Shown here: positions 24,216-33,984 of the stretch, in pieces
How positions within the stretch are numbered: position 1 is the first letter of the stretch
How the letters are laid out: every line of letters begins with the position of its first letter
Source: Mytilus trossulus
Taxonomy: Eukaryota > Mollusca > Bivalvia > Mytilida > Mytilidae
Reading direction: 5' to 3'
Length of the DNA stretch: 64,000 nt
Assembly: GCF_036588685.1 (NCBI RefSeq)
Contig: NC_086386.1
Coordinates: 75,948,682 to 76,012,681, forward strand
Notes under the pieces: model-generated
What the model was told of the DNA's origin: nothing
Seen by the model: the letters and a program-made list of their open reading frames with translations, nothing else
Database searches by the model: none
Translations under genes and position numbers: made by a program

Positions 24216-24680
24216 TTAACTGCAGTCCACAGAAATTCCAATCCCTGTAATCCCAATGTTAGCACAGATTGTCATAAAGACAAGAATATAACATGTGCTA
24301 TTAAGGTACAAATTAGCATGGCAATATGGACATTGACACAGATCGCTTTCGTTGCATTCATCCTTATGGTACTTTTTAGTACAACAACAGCAATACTTTA
24401 CCATGTTTACCCTGTCCTTTTTAAATTTATATTTCTGTCCTGATTTCAATGCTATAGTGTGTTCATTTTGTAAATACCATCCAATTACAGTGAAAAACAC
24501 GAGCAATATGTATGATATTAACGATAGACTAACTAGCGTGAGTAGATGAATATAATATCGGTTTGTATCGTCCAGCTCAAAAACTGCTCTTAATTGAGAA
24601 CCATTTGCTAACAAAAGTGGCACGTCTTCAAGGATTTGTTTACATTTTGTGCCCACCAAAACGCAACACCACGTCTTCGC
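24216..24680 (-). CDS. Ninjurin-like 1, exon 8: membrane core with Cys-rich loop
   Basis: Acceptor CTTTTTTCAG just above 24680, frame open to TAA at 24218-24216. Residues 134-153 read AKTWCCVLVGTKCKQILEDV, then PLLLANGSQLRAVFELDD, which aligns with the vertebrate ninjurin run DIALLMANASQLKAV. Transmembrane helix 1 is about 175-199. The inter-helix loop is long and contains CCCC (230-233), KK, and CQCPYCH (248-254). Helix 2, about 260-283, ends ANIGITGIGIS, matching the ninjurin helix that ends in ITAFGV. The loop Cys pattern is shared with the paralog at 41827. Compared with that paralog the amphipathic segment before the core is partly replaced. Confidence 0.82.
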   Translation of the reverse strand, partial: AKTWCCVLVGTKCKQILEDVPLLLANGSQLRAVFELDDTNRYYIHLLTLVSLSLISYILLVFFTVIGWYLQNEHTIALKSGQKYKFKKDRVNMVKYCCCCTKKYHKDECNESDLCQCPYCHANLYLNSTCYILVFMTICANIGITGIGISVDCS

Positions 24681-27600
24681 CTGAAAAAAGATAAATTAGG
24701 TTAAATGACATTCTATTTAATAACATAATATGCCTATTGATTTAAATTACTTAAACGAAAGGTCTTGTACGTCTTAAGAGCTGTCCCAATTATAACCTTC
24801 TTTTAGACAAAAAGTAAAACGTTCGTTTAATTTCTTTCTTTCATTTCATTTCAGAATGATGTCATTCTGTGACTCAAAACGTAAAGTTTAAAGTTTACCT
24901 TTTATCTCATGATTATAATTTGACTTGCGAATAAGGATACCATATCAAGTGAAAAAAATTGAAGTTGACGACTTCAAACTAGAGTCTATTACACACCTGA
25001 TTATTTTGAATTTTTAAATTAAGGTTTATTTTTCTTACCAGATAAACATCCTTATCAGTCATATGACATTTCAATGTATAGGTTAAAAATGTAATTCGTG
25101 ATGCTCTGCTCGTGAATGTTTTTTATATCTTTTGTCCTGAAAGGTTCAGCGCTATAGAACATCACAGATGTTTCCCTCGGAGTTCAGTATTTTTGTAATA
25201 CTATAATTATAGTGGTTAAGCATTTTACCGATTGTGTCCTTTTCATGATTATGATATTTACTCTGCCACTTGTGAAGCATAATCTGGATAACCTTCCGGA
25301 GAACCTGATATTACCCCCAGTTTTTGATGGGGTTCGTGTTGCTTAGTCTTTAGTTTACTATGTTGTTTCATCTGTACTTATAGTTGTCTGTTATTATTTT
25401 TATTTTTAGCCTTGGCGTTGTCAATTTATTTTCGATTTATGAGTTTAACTGTCTCTCTGGTATATTTAGTCCCTTTGTAACTGAGTGTAACTATTCTTGA
25501 GAGGTAATGCATTCTTTCCAGGGGACGCTTACCCTGTGGATATGCCTGCTCTCGCTCCGTTTGGTTCTTACTTAAGTTGTCTTTGCTACCTTGATATAAT
25601 TCGTCTTGATGTATATTTGATATTGAACATCGGTAAAATAGTGTCGCCTTCGTCTGCACAGTATAAACGACAGAGGAGGTCAGTTTACATCATGAATGAA
25701 TATAAGAATAGTTACCTTACGCTCTGTATTGGGTAACTGGGCAGTCGCTCTTTGCGTAGTCATGACCTGAAAATATCAAAGCATTTAAATGTTCTAATTG
25801 TCATTTTTAAATCAAAATACGTTGTAAAACAATAAAAAAAAACTAGATGTGTCAAAAAGTAAAACGACAAAAATACTGAACTCAGAAGAAAATCAAATCG
25901 GAAAGTCCATAATCACATAGCAAATTCAAATGACAAAACACAACATAAAAGAATAGACAAATACTGTCATATTCCTGAATCGGTACAGACATTTTCTATA
26001 AATGTAGAAAATGGTTGATAAAACCTAGTTTTAAAGCGCTAAACCTCTCACTTTGATGACAGTCTCATCAAATTCCGTTATATTTACAATGATATGTTTA
26101 TTCAAAGCGAATATCAAAATCCAAAGCACGTAATTTCGGCAAAAACTAGCGGAGCGGGACGAAACTTTAACTTGATCTGTCACTCATCATTTAAAAAGAA
26201 AGGTCCGTATAACTGTGATTTTCAAAAATTTATCAAAATCAAAAACTCAAAATTACAGCAAAAATTAGTGGCCAGGAGCGGATCGAAACTTGAAATTGAC
26301 CTGTAACTTATCATGGTTATCTCACATGCCAAAAATCATCCCTATATCTGATTGCGTTTTTAAAAAAAAGTCCGTATTACTGTGATTTTCAACAATTTAT
26401 CAAATTCCAAAGCCCGTAATTTCTGCAACAATTTGAGGACTGGGATGAAACTTAAACTTGATCTGTTACTCATTATTAGTAACTCACATACCAAAAAGCA
26501 GCCCAATATATGAAGGCGTTTAGAAAATAATCCGTATAATGGTTTGTTTCGGAATGACGGAATGACGGAATCAAGAAAATACAGAATTACGGAATGACGG
26601 AATGACGGAACGACGGACAAGAGTAAAACTATGTGGCACCGACAACTTCTTTCTTAAAATACAAATGAAAGAAGACTTCGACTGTTGTCTACTCTATGGT
26701 CGTGTTGTTGCATCCTTGACACATTACCCATTTCCATTTTCAATTTTATTCGTTAAGGTCATTCGTTCATTTACATCACACATATTAAAGAATTTACCCC
26801 GGGTTCCATATTGAGTGAATGGGTTGACTCATCCTTTAATGCCCCTGGTGACGGAATGCTGTCCTGAAATTATTAATACACATTAAATATGAAACATAAA
26901 TTGAAATTTAGAACAGGAAGTGGTTTAAATCACTTCTAAGATAAATTGTAGCAAACAATTGATTAATTGCAACTAATTTTAATGACAAGATGCGCATTGC
27001 GACAATTAATTGCACTTCAGTGATTCTCAAACCAAAACATTGGAAGAGTTTAATTCAAATACAAATGTTGGAGAGCGGTTCAAACCAAAATAGTTTAAAT
27101 GCAAAGCCAAATGCAGGCACTGGCTTGTTGTATTTTTTTCAAAGCAAAGGAAATATTTCGCAAAAATGTCCATTGAACCCTGTAGAGGAAAGATGTAATT
27201 AATCAATTGATCAGTTTAATACAGTGCGTAACGATACATTATTGTCGGTTAAATAAATAAAATGAAAGTAGACATTGGTAACATATTAATTTGATTGCAA
27301 GGTAACAGTAAAAAAAGACGCAAAATATAATATATAAATGCCTTAAAAATAGCTTATGAGAGAATAAAATAATGTCTGTGGTCACATTAATTCGACTTAT
27401 GAAGTATGAACTGAAATCCATACTTATTATGTATCACACTGCTTTTACAGACATCATTTAAAAATAAGAATTGAAATATAAATTGAAATGTTTTGTTTTC
27501 GCTCAAATGGAATGGGTGAAATGTTTAATAGCGATACATCTGCAGAAAAAAGATAGTTGAAATATTTGAGTAGAAAAATTTGATACAAATAGTTATCAAA

Positions 27601-30600
27601 GGTACCAGGATTGTAATTTAGTACGCCAGACGCGCGTGTCGTCTACATACTCATCAGTGACGCTCATATAAAAAATAAATAAAGCCAAACAATTTCAAAG
27701 TTGAAGAGCATTGAGAATCCAAAATTCTTAATATAAAGCTTGTAGTCAAAGCTTTGGTCAAAATTCAAATCGTCTACGCAGACTCATCAGCGTCATAAAA
27801 ACTCACAGTTTTGACTGTGAATTTTATACAATTTCGCTATAATTTATTTTCAGTAAGTCATTTGTGCTCTGCTGTAGGATGAATTTAAATCAAACATATT
27901 GTTTTTACTCTGGCATTTCGTTTAGCCATTTCGAGTGATACGCTATGACGATTTTTTAGGACAATGTATGCCTAATATACACACCTTTGCTCCAAGAATC
28001 ATATCTTTTATTTCAGCAGGCTGATCTTCATCGGACTGTGTGTTTAATTGTGTGGATTCCTGAAATCATCATAATAATATCTATATTAAAATAAGCACAC
28101 TTAGTCAAAATGTTACAAATTGTAATACTTCAGCTTATGCATGAATGTCTGATATTAGATATTATCTCAGGCTAATGATGAAAACGAGCTACGTTAGTAT
28201 TTAAATGATCCAATAATAAACACTTTACTGTTCATAGCGTATTTAATAGCATTCAATGTGAAGAATATAAACGGGCTACATTGAAGGAACGTTTAGCAAG
28301 TTATGTAAAAAGCAGCTGTAAGATTGAACAATACGTATCTTCGATGAAACAACAAAAAAAAAACGAAAAACGAGATCTGTCGCTTTTCGACTTTCGGTAT
28401 GAAAACCAGCTTTGTATTATGTTTTTAATCCTATTTGAAGTTATAAACGTAAGGAAATGTATATACCAAACCCGACATGTAAGCTTTCTTCATTCTCATT
28501 GTTAAAATCAAAATGCATTGTCTAGTTTAAATCTTTCACATGCACTTGTAACGGGACATCGATAACATCTCGTTTCAGGATTCCCCTTTAATCAGAAATG
28601 CTCAAATCAAAAGAGTCTAAAGCTTAAGAAGTATAAGTACACGAAATCGTGACCTGTTTATCCTTTCTGTCAATTGGTTTGATTCATTTCTATCATGTAA
28701 CTATGTATTACCACATTAATGGTCTAACTTTTAATTTACATCAAAAATGAAAACATTTTACCTTAGACTCCGAAGCTAAGGATTGTGTTTTTTCTCCATG
28801 TGTAGTCTCAGCTAAAGCCTGAAAGTATCAATACACGTGATTTATGTGACTGGTGCAAAATGTGGAGCAGGATCTGCTTACCCTTCTGGAGTACCTGAGA
28901 TCACCCCTAGTTTTTGGTGGGGTTTGTGTTGTTTATTCTTTAGTTTTCTATGTTGAGTCATGTTTACTATTGTTTGTCTGTTTGGTTTTTTTCATTTTAG
29001 CCGTGGCGTTGTCGGTTTATTTTCGATTTATGAGTTTTACATTCCCTTTGGTATCTAACTTTCCTCTTTTATAAAACATCACATGTTTTGGGTTCGTGCT
29101 GTTCAATCTCTATTTTATTATTTTGTTTGTCAAGATTTTGGCATCTTTTACTTTTTACACTCGTGCTTTCTGTTCATCTATGACCGTTTAAATGTCCGAT
29201 TGGTATTTTCGATCCCGTTGAAATTTTAAGTGGATTCAAATACGTTCTCCTTGAAAAATTAGAAATTGATTTATTTAAATGAAAACACAAGTATACAATT
29301 ATGAAAAGAAAAAAAATGATTATAGCAGACAATTTACTGGCCTATATTTAAACATAGAAAGACCATGTGTCGTACGTTTTGTTCATTGAACCCTGTATTT
29401 TACTAAGATAAATGGGTTGTCAGGAAAGATATACAAATATTAATTTTTTAAGGTTAATGTGTTTTAAATGTATTACATGTTAGCTAACGGTATCATGTAT
29501 GAATAATCTAATACTACCCGAACTTATATATCGAATAGACATCACCTAACATAAAAAGGTACAACACCATTCACCCAAGTCTCTGAATTCAGTACTCATG
29601 TTGTCGAAACATGTGAAGTCTCGGATTATGATATGCTTGTTTTTAATTTCCAAAGCACATATGTGTTTAAATAAACTCATCATAGATACCAGGACTAAAT
29701 TTTGAATATACGCCAAACGCGCAGTTCGTCAACAAAAGACTCATCAGTGACTCTCGAATCCAAAAAAGTTAAAAAGGCCCCAAAAAAAAAGTTCTTAACT
29801 TAGAAGTAGATCATAAGGAAGTATTGATAAATATTTCTCCACAAAATCAAAGCAAAGTTTGGTACTGTTGATATATAATTCGTTTAAGAATAAAGAAATG
29901 TTAGCAGGTAATTTGAGCAGACTTATTTCAGAAAGAAAATATCGTCATAGTTTTTTTCTTGAACCATTTAACCACTTTAAAAGAATGAGAGGGCAGATGT
30001 AAGGATATCCGCTTTTGATGCACAATATATGTTAAACATTTGGTATGATAATCAACTCATTAAAGGGTGTATAACAGTATCTTAAATGATATGTATGAAA
30101 CAAAGGACCAAAGAATTAAAATAGACATTATATATACATTTACTAGTATGTAGAAGTTTACCTCATCATCAAACTTGAGTGATTTGGTTGAACCATGTGT
30201 ATCCCCTGGTGACTGATTGCTATCCTAAAATCATCAATGAAAGTGAATTATGAATTATAAGATTTTAAAATATTTTTCCATTGAAAAAAAGACAAAAGTA
30301 AAATTTCCGATTGTCAAGAAAAAAAAAGAATCAATTTATTCGGCATACGTTTTCAAATTGTTCTGCAAGGATTATCAAGACTAAAGTGAAGATGCAAAAG
30401 ATCCGATTTAGAAGTACGTACCTGTTATATTACAATCATCCATATAACTGTGTGAAATAAGTTGAGTACAATATATTACCTATTTAATTATAATAGAAGA
30501 TAAAACCGAAAAAAGACAAATAAAACACGTACAATTTATAGCAAACCAACCACAACAACAAACAATCTTCTTTAAATCTATATGTACATGTAGTATGTTT

Positions 30601-32597
30601 ATCTGTTGTAATAAACTATATTCCATTAGTAATAAAAATACATTAGTTTGTGTGGACATTTATAGAAGTTGGTGTGTCAACTTGGGCATGGGCTCATATT
30701 CATTTGATATTTCAATAGTTTAATAACCAAATTAATTATGTTATATCTATTTTTTTAATGTCTGTAAACAATGTTTATTTCAATAGATAACTAAAATTTA
30801 AATTTTTAGTTATGTATTGGAATGCAGAATGCTGCTGCTACATAAACGCGGGACAGCAAAATGCACATATATCGGGTACTCGCATCAGTAAGTCATTCTA
30901 AATTACTGTAATCTTCACAATTTTAGCATTTTAGTTAAATTTAAGACAGTTTCCGTCTCAAATGAAAGTTGCTGTATGTGTGTTCATTCTTAATATTGAC
31001 ATATTGATGATAATATATAACATATAGGAGTAGAGGATTAACACTGATGCGGCCACTTTCATTTTTGACAAAAAACATCTGAAAAGTGACAGATGTGGTA
31101 TGATTGCCAATGAGACAACTATCCACAAAATACCAAAATGACACAAACATTAACAACTATAGGTCAACGTACGGCCTTTAACAATGAGCAAAGCCCATAC
31201 CGCATAGTCAGCTATAAAAGGCCCCGATAAGACAATGTAAAACAATTCAAACGAGAAAACTAACGGCCTTATTTATGTAAAAAAATTCAACCATAACAAA
31301 TATGTAACACATAAACAAACGACAACTACTGAATTACAGGCTCCTGGCTTGAGACAAGCACATACATAAATAATGTGGCGGGGTTAAACATGTTAGTGGG
31401 AAATGTCTAAATCAGTTTCAAATTTAACATTAACTAATTGAATCAACTGAAATAGACACTTATTATAAGTGTTTAAAAACTGTCCAAAATCTTTCGTCAG
31501 ATGAACCTGCAATTTGAGGCCAAAAACTGGACCCTCAACTCTGTTTCATTAATTTATATAATCAATATAAGCACCTCTTCTCGGACATCCTCATCTTCTA
31601 TGTGATCTTGAACAGACAATTCGGCCATGTTTGCGAGTTCAAAATCCTGAAATTTAAAATAAACTAAATTGGGTTCGGCATTCTATTACGAATTTGAATT
31701 TTAAGTGTATTCAAATACACTTTAGAATTGTTTTGGCGTACTAAATTATTACCCTGGTACCTTTGATAACTATTAACACCACTGGGTCGATGCCACTGCT
31801 GGTGGACGTTTCGTCTTCGAGGGTATCACCAGCCCAGTTGGTATTGACATGAATATCAATAACGTGGTCATTTTTATAAATTTTCTGTTTACAAAACTTT
31901 GAATTTTACGAAAAAATAAGGATTTTCTTATCCCAGGACTAGATTACCTCAGCCGTATCTGACACAATTTTTTTTAAATTTTGGAATATCAATGCTCTTC
32001 AACTTTTTACTTTTTTGGCTTTATAAATGTTTGATACGACCGTCACTGATGAGTCTTATGTAGACGAAACGCGCGTCTGGCGTACTAAATTATAACCCTG
32101 GTATCTTTGATAACTATTTAAAGAATATCTCAAAATGTCAGAGTAGCATTAGTAGGTATTCCTTTCATATCGGTTTGGTTTATCACTTAAGTTTCAGTGT
32201 TTCACGCATCGCGGACTTTCATGTGTTAAAAGATTTTACCTTTTGTAATGAAGTAAAATACTTGGATCATGCAAATGCACAATATTTGCACGAACCTGGT
32301 CAAATCTGGGACTTGCAAATAGATTATGAACTATAAGAAAGACAACCTTGTGCATCTATAATTAACTGTTAATGATCTACATACACGTTCCATATATGTC
32401 AAATGAAAAATTAAATTCATCAATTGTAAATACCACCAACGTAACGCAAAAAAAATCTTTGTGTCGTTTTCAAAGAGTATTTCGATAATAATAAATATAT
32501 TACAGAAAATGTAGTGATTCTGATAAAAATGATACTGATAATATATACAGTACTAGTTATAGAAGAGTGAAGTTTAACTTACATTTTGATTTGCCAT
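24216..32597 (-). CDS. Ninjurin-like protein 1, eight exons, 287 codons
   Basis: Model: complement of 24216-24680, 25716-25766, 26798-26863, 27985-28059, 28762-28818, 30162-30224, 31575-31646 and 32583-32597. Every junction is GT/AG and every internal exon is a multiple of three in phase 0. The N-terminal 133 residues come from seven small exons and are hydrophilic, acidic and Ser/Thr-rich, so probably disordered. The last exon holds the ninjurin core, residues 150-203 and 257-283. Ninjurins form plasma-membrane oligomers; vertebrate NINJ1 ruptures the membrane in lytic cell death. Start: ATG in GAAAATGG, with an in-frame ATG four codons upstream preceded by TGA. Function in this animal is inferred; RNA support is not available to me. 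Confidence 0.72.
25260..25485 (+). mobile_element. Family A tail, copy 4, in ninjurin-like 1 intron 7
   Basis: Contains AACCTGATATTACCCCCAGT, TTTGATGGGGTTCGTGTTGC, TTTAGCCTTGGCGTTGTCAA and GAGTTTAACTGTCTCTCTGG. More diverged and shorter than copies 2 and 3. It lies antisense within the host intron. Confidence 0.7.
25716..25766 (-). CDS. Ninjurin-like 1, exon 7 (17 codons)
   Basis: Between ATATTTTCAG and the donor GTAACT. Phase 0 both sides. Encodes VMTTQRATAQLPNTERK, hydrophilic and basic. No stop in frame. Confidence 0.6.
25830..26090 (+). repeat. Family G repeat (AGTCCATAATCA block)
   Basis: Shares GAAAGTCCATAATCACATAG, ACTGTCATATTCCTGAATCG, and CCTCTCACTTTGATGACAGT with 51715-51925 (plus), and in reverse with 46190-46300. 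It stops where the tandem-core element at 26095 begins, so the two may be one composite unit. Confidence 0.65.
26095..26660 (+). repeat. Tandem-core element 1: three ~150-bp units and a GACGGA tail
   Basis: A unit of roughly 145-165 bases is present three times, recognisable by GTCCGTAT(A/T)ACTGTGATTT, TTTATCAAA and CGTAATTTC(G/T)GCAA then a GACGAAACTT-like run. The last unit passes into a short tandem of GGAATGACGGAATGACGG (26550-26615), then CAAGAGTAAAACTATGTGGC. This layout (tandem core, GACGGA-rich stretch, fixed end) is repeated in unrelated sequence at 44300 and 56225. Confidence 0.7.
26675..26765 (+). mobile_element. Family C retroelement terminal fragment
   Basis: CTGTTGTCTACTCTATGGTC, then GTTGTTGCATCCTTGACACA, CCCATTTCCATTTTCAATTT. 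This is the 3' end seen complete at 33985-35248 plus 39332-39400 and in reverse at 42640 and 52235. It is one reference for the uninterrupted Crypton insertion site. Confidence 0.75.
26798..26863 (-). CDS. Ninjurin-like 1, exon 6 (22 codons)
   Basis: Between AATAATTTCAG and the donor GTAAAT. Phase 0 both sides. Encodes DSIPSPGALKDESTHSLNME then PG. It resembles exon 3 (DSNQSPGDTHGSTKSLKFDD) in sequence, length and the adjoining intron bases, which points to exon duplication. Confidence 0.65.
27590..27805 (-). repeat. Family D repeat, antisense, in ninjurin-like 1 intron 5
   Basis: ATCAAAGGTACCAGGATTGT, TACGCCAGACGCGCGTGTCG, ACTCATCAGTGACGCTCATA, followed by a partial second block near 27770 with GTCTACGCAGACTCATCAGC. 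Confidence 0.7.
27985..28059 (-). CDS. Ninjurin-like 1, exon 5 (25 codons)
   Basis: Between ATGATTTCAG and the donor GTGTGT. Phase 0 both sides. Starts ESTQLNTQSDEDQPAEIKDM and ends ILGAK. Acidic, likely unstructured. Confidence 0.65.
28762..28818 (-). CDS. Ninjurin-like 1, exon 4 (19 codons)
   Basis: Between GATACTTTCAG and the donor GTAAAA. Phase 0 both sides. Encodes ALAETTHGEKTQSLASESK, similar in style to exons 3 and 6 (THG, SL and Ser/Lys content). Confidence 0.65.
28855..29220 (+). mobile_element. Family A tail, copy 5, plus a diverged second tail
   Basis: 28855-29075 runs from TGTGGAGCAGGATCTGCTTA to TTTTACATTCCCTTTGGTAT with the usual order of landmarks. 29090-29220 repeats the theme in diverged form (GGGTTCGTGCTGTTCAATCT ... 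CGATTGGTATTTTCGATCC). Antisense to the ninjurin-like gene, close to exon 4. The 73-codon ORF here is tail translation. Confidence 0.7.
29680..29830 (-). repeat. Family D repeat, antisense, diverged
   Basis: CATAGATACCAGGACTAAAT, ACGCCAAACGCGCAGTTCGT, AAGACTCATCAGTGACTCTC. Lies in intron 3 of the ninjurin-like gene. Confidence 0.65.
30162..30224 (-). CDS. Ninjurin-like 1, exon 3 (21 codons)
   Basis: Between GATGATTTTAG and the donor GTAAAC. Phase 0 both sides. Encodes DSNQSPGDTHGSTKSLKFDD then E. Shares GACAGC/GATAGC, TCACCAGGGG and following text with exon 6 at the DNA level. Confidence 0.65.
31045..31430 (-). mobile_element. Family B retroelement 3' tail, copy 1
   Basis: On the plus strand: AGATGTGGTATGATTGCCAA, TGAGACAACTATCCACAAAA, AATGAGCAAAGCCCATACCG, AGGCTCCTGGCTTGAGACAA, GGGGTTAAACATGTTAGTGG. 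Read on the minus strand this resembles the 3' UTR of the RT elements of families A and C (GTTAAACATGTT and the GGCTCCTG block are shared with C). Other copies are at 33800 (+), 37486 (-), 40775 (+), 41285 (-), 59070 (-) and 61605 (+). Two ORFs over it are spurious. Confidence 0.75.
31575..31646 (-). CDS. Ninjurin-like 1, exon 2 (24 codons)
   Basis: Between TAAATTTCAG and the donor GTGCTT. Phase 0 both sides. Starts DFELANMAELSVQDHIEDED and ends VREE. Very acidic. It contains an internal ATG (codon 7) that could serve as an alternative start if exon 1 is skipped. Confidence 0.65.
31690..32125 (+). repeat. Family D long form, two ends
   Basis: 31735-31775 gives GGCGTACTAAATTATTACCC and CTTTGATAACTATTA, followed by the reverse of the 18600 block (CTGGGTCGATGCCACTGCTG). 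31960-32120 then gives the full end with CACTGATGAGTCTTATGTAG, ACGAAACGCGCGTCTGGCGT and ACTAAATTATAACCCTGGTA. It lies in intron 1 of the ninjurin-like gene. Confidence 0.7.
32583..32597 (-). CDS. Ninjurin-like 1, exon 1 coding part (5 codons)
   Basis: ATG GCA AAT CAA AAT followed directly by the strong donor GTAAGT. Encodes MANQN. The context GAAAATGG has A at -3 and G at +4. An in-frame ATG 12 bases upstream would add MNRSK and is itself preceded by a TGA. The 5' UTR and promoter should lie just above 32600, where I see no TATA-like element I would defend. Confidence 0.55.
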
Positions 32598-33124
32598 TTT
32601 CGATCTATTCATTCATAACATATTTTTAACCATGAACTTTAAATCATTTCAAAATAACTACCTGGTTTGCATATCAATTAAAGTTCTTGGTAAATCTATT
32701 TTAAAAACGAGTTTACAATAAAAAATAATTGTGTTTAAATTCCCGGAAAGGACTTTATACGACAAAGATCCATTATTTAATCATTTCTTAAGTGCTGTTA
32801 AAAAACTTTTATTCTTGTGCTTCTTGGTAATAGTTGTAATTATTAACTGAGAAATTAGGACAAAATGTTTTGTATATTTCAAATATTTTGTTACATTTAT
32901 CTATCTCTATAATACTCGTGATTTTCGAACTCTCACTTTGTCATGTTTGTATCGTATCTCTTTTTGTCACAACTTATGTTGTTTTTTTTTTTTTATTTGA
33001 GTGCACGTAGTGAATGTCGTTTTTATAGGTTTGCTTTTGGATGCCCTAACATTTAATAAAGAACAACAGTTGACCGAAGATTTGTGTTGCTATTATAGAA
33101 GTTTAATTTAATTTACAAAACTAA

Positions 33125-33265
33125 AAGAAGTAAGTAAGTTAGTAAGTAAGTAAATTATTTTATTAAAGTGACATGTGTAATCACATTTCAGTAAAGTACA
33201 ATATATTATGTACACAACAAAATACATCCGACCCATTGGGTCTATAAGTCACTTTCAAATCATAA
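33125..33265 (-). mobile_element. LINE 3' end with TTAC microsatellite tail
   Basis: On the minus strand: TATAGACCCAATGGGTCGGA, TGTATTTTGTTGTGTACATA, TGTCACTTTAATAAAATAAT, then repeated TTAC units (TTTACTTACTTACTAACTTA). Short tandem tails in place of poly(A) are typical of CR1/L2-type LINEs. Only the 3' UTR end is left. Confidence 0.55.
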
Positions 33266-33799
33266 AACGTAATTTTTTTATCACGAATTTCAAACAAAAT
33301 AATGAAAAGTAAAATTAAGCTATTTCAAAATAATTAATAGTGAAAAAGAATGTGCGATATTAAATCGGCAAGAATACAAAGCCCGTTTAATTACTAAAAA
33401 CAAACGCAAACCCAAGCCTACATTTGAAAAATAAAGTATGCCGTATGTTTTTCTCATTTAGAATGTTTTACAAAAGGAAAATCAGTAATTTGTGTATATA
33501 TAGCTAGCAATACAATGTAATAATATACGGTACGAGTTCGATCATTGTTCAAGGCCAACAGCGGAATTATACTGGTTTGGCATCATTTGGTTTACAGTGG
33601 AGGACTGCCATATCTTTTATTCATACAACAATAACATACACAACTTAAAACCCAAGAATGATAGCATGGTAATAAAAAAAAAGAATTTCAACTAGCAATA
33701 ACTTCTGAATGGATTTTTTGATCGATAAGATGATGAAAAGGAGGAGGAGCAGATACAGAAGGAGCAGGAGAATGACATTTTTGTCGTTACAATTGTTTT

Positions 33800-33950
33800 G
33801 ATTGTAATATCGGGTTCTTTTGAAGCTGACTATGCGGTACGGCCTTTGCTCATTGTTAAAGACCGTATGGTGACCTTTATTAGTTATTTCAGTTTCATTT
33901 GGTCTCTTGTGGAGGTTGCCTCATTTGCAATCACATCTGATTGTTTATAT
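33800..33950 (+). mobile_element. Family B tail, copy 2
   Basis: CTGACTATGCGGTACGGCCT, TTGCTCATTGTTAAAGACCG, GTCTCTTGTGGAGGTTGCCT, TTGCAATCACATCTGA: the reverse complement of 31060-31200. The 63-codon ORF over it is spurious. Confidence 0.75.
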
Positions 33951-33984
33951 AACTTAATAGTACATACTCTTAATATTGGATTGT

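Noticed and set aside
24213..24549. Plus-strand ORFs over the ninjurin exon
   Set aside because: Antisense to the supported exon. The minus frame has the family motifs and splice site.
26094..26306. 70-codon ORF
   Set aside because: Lies wholly inside the tandem-core repeat and is non-coding.
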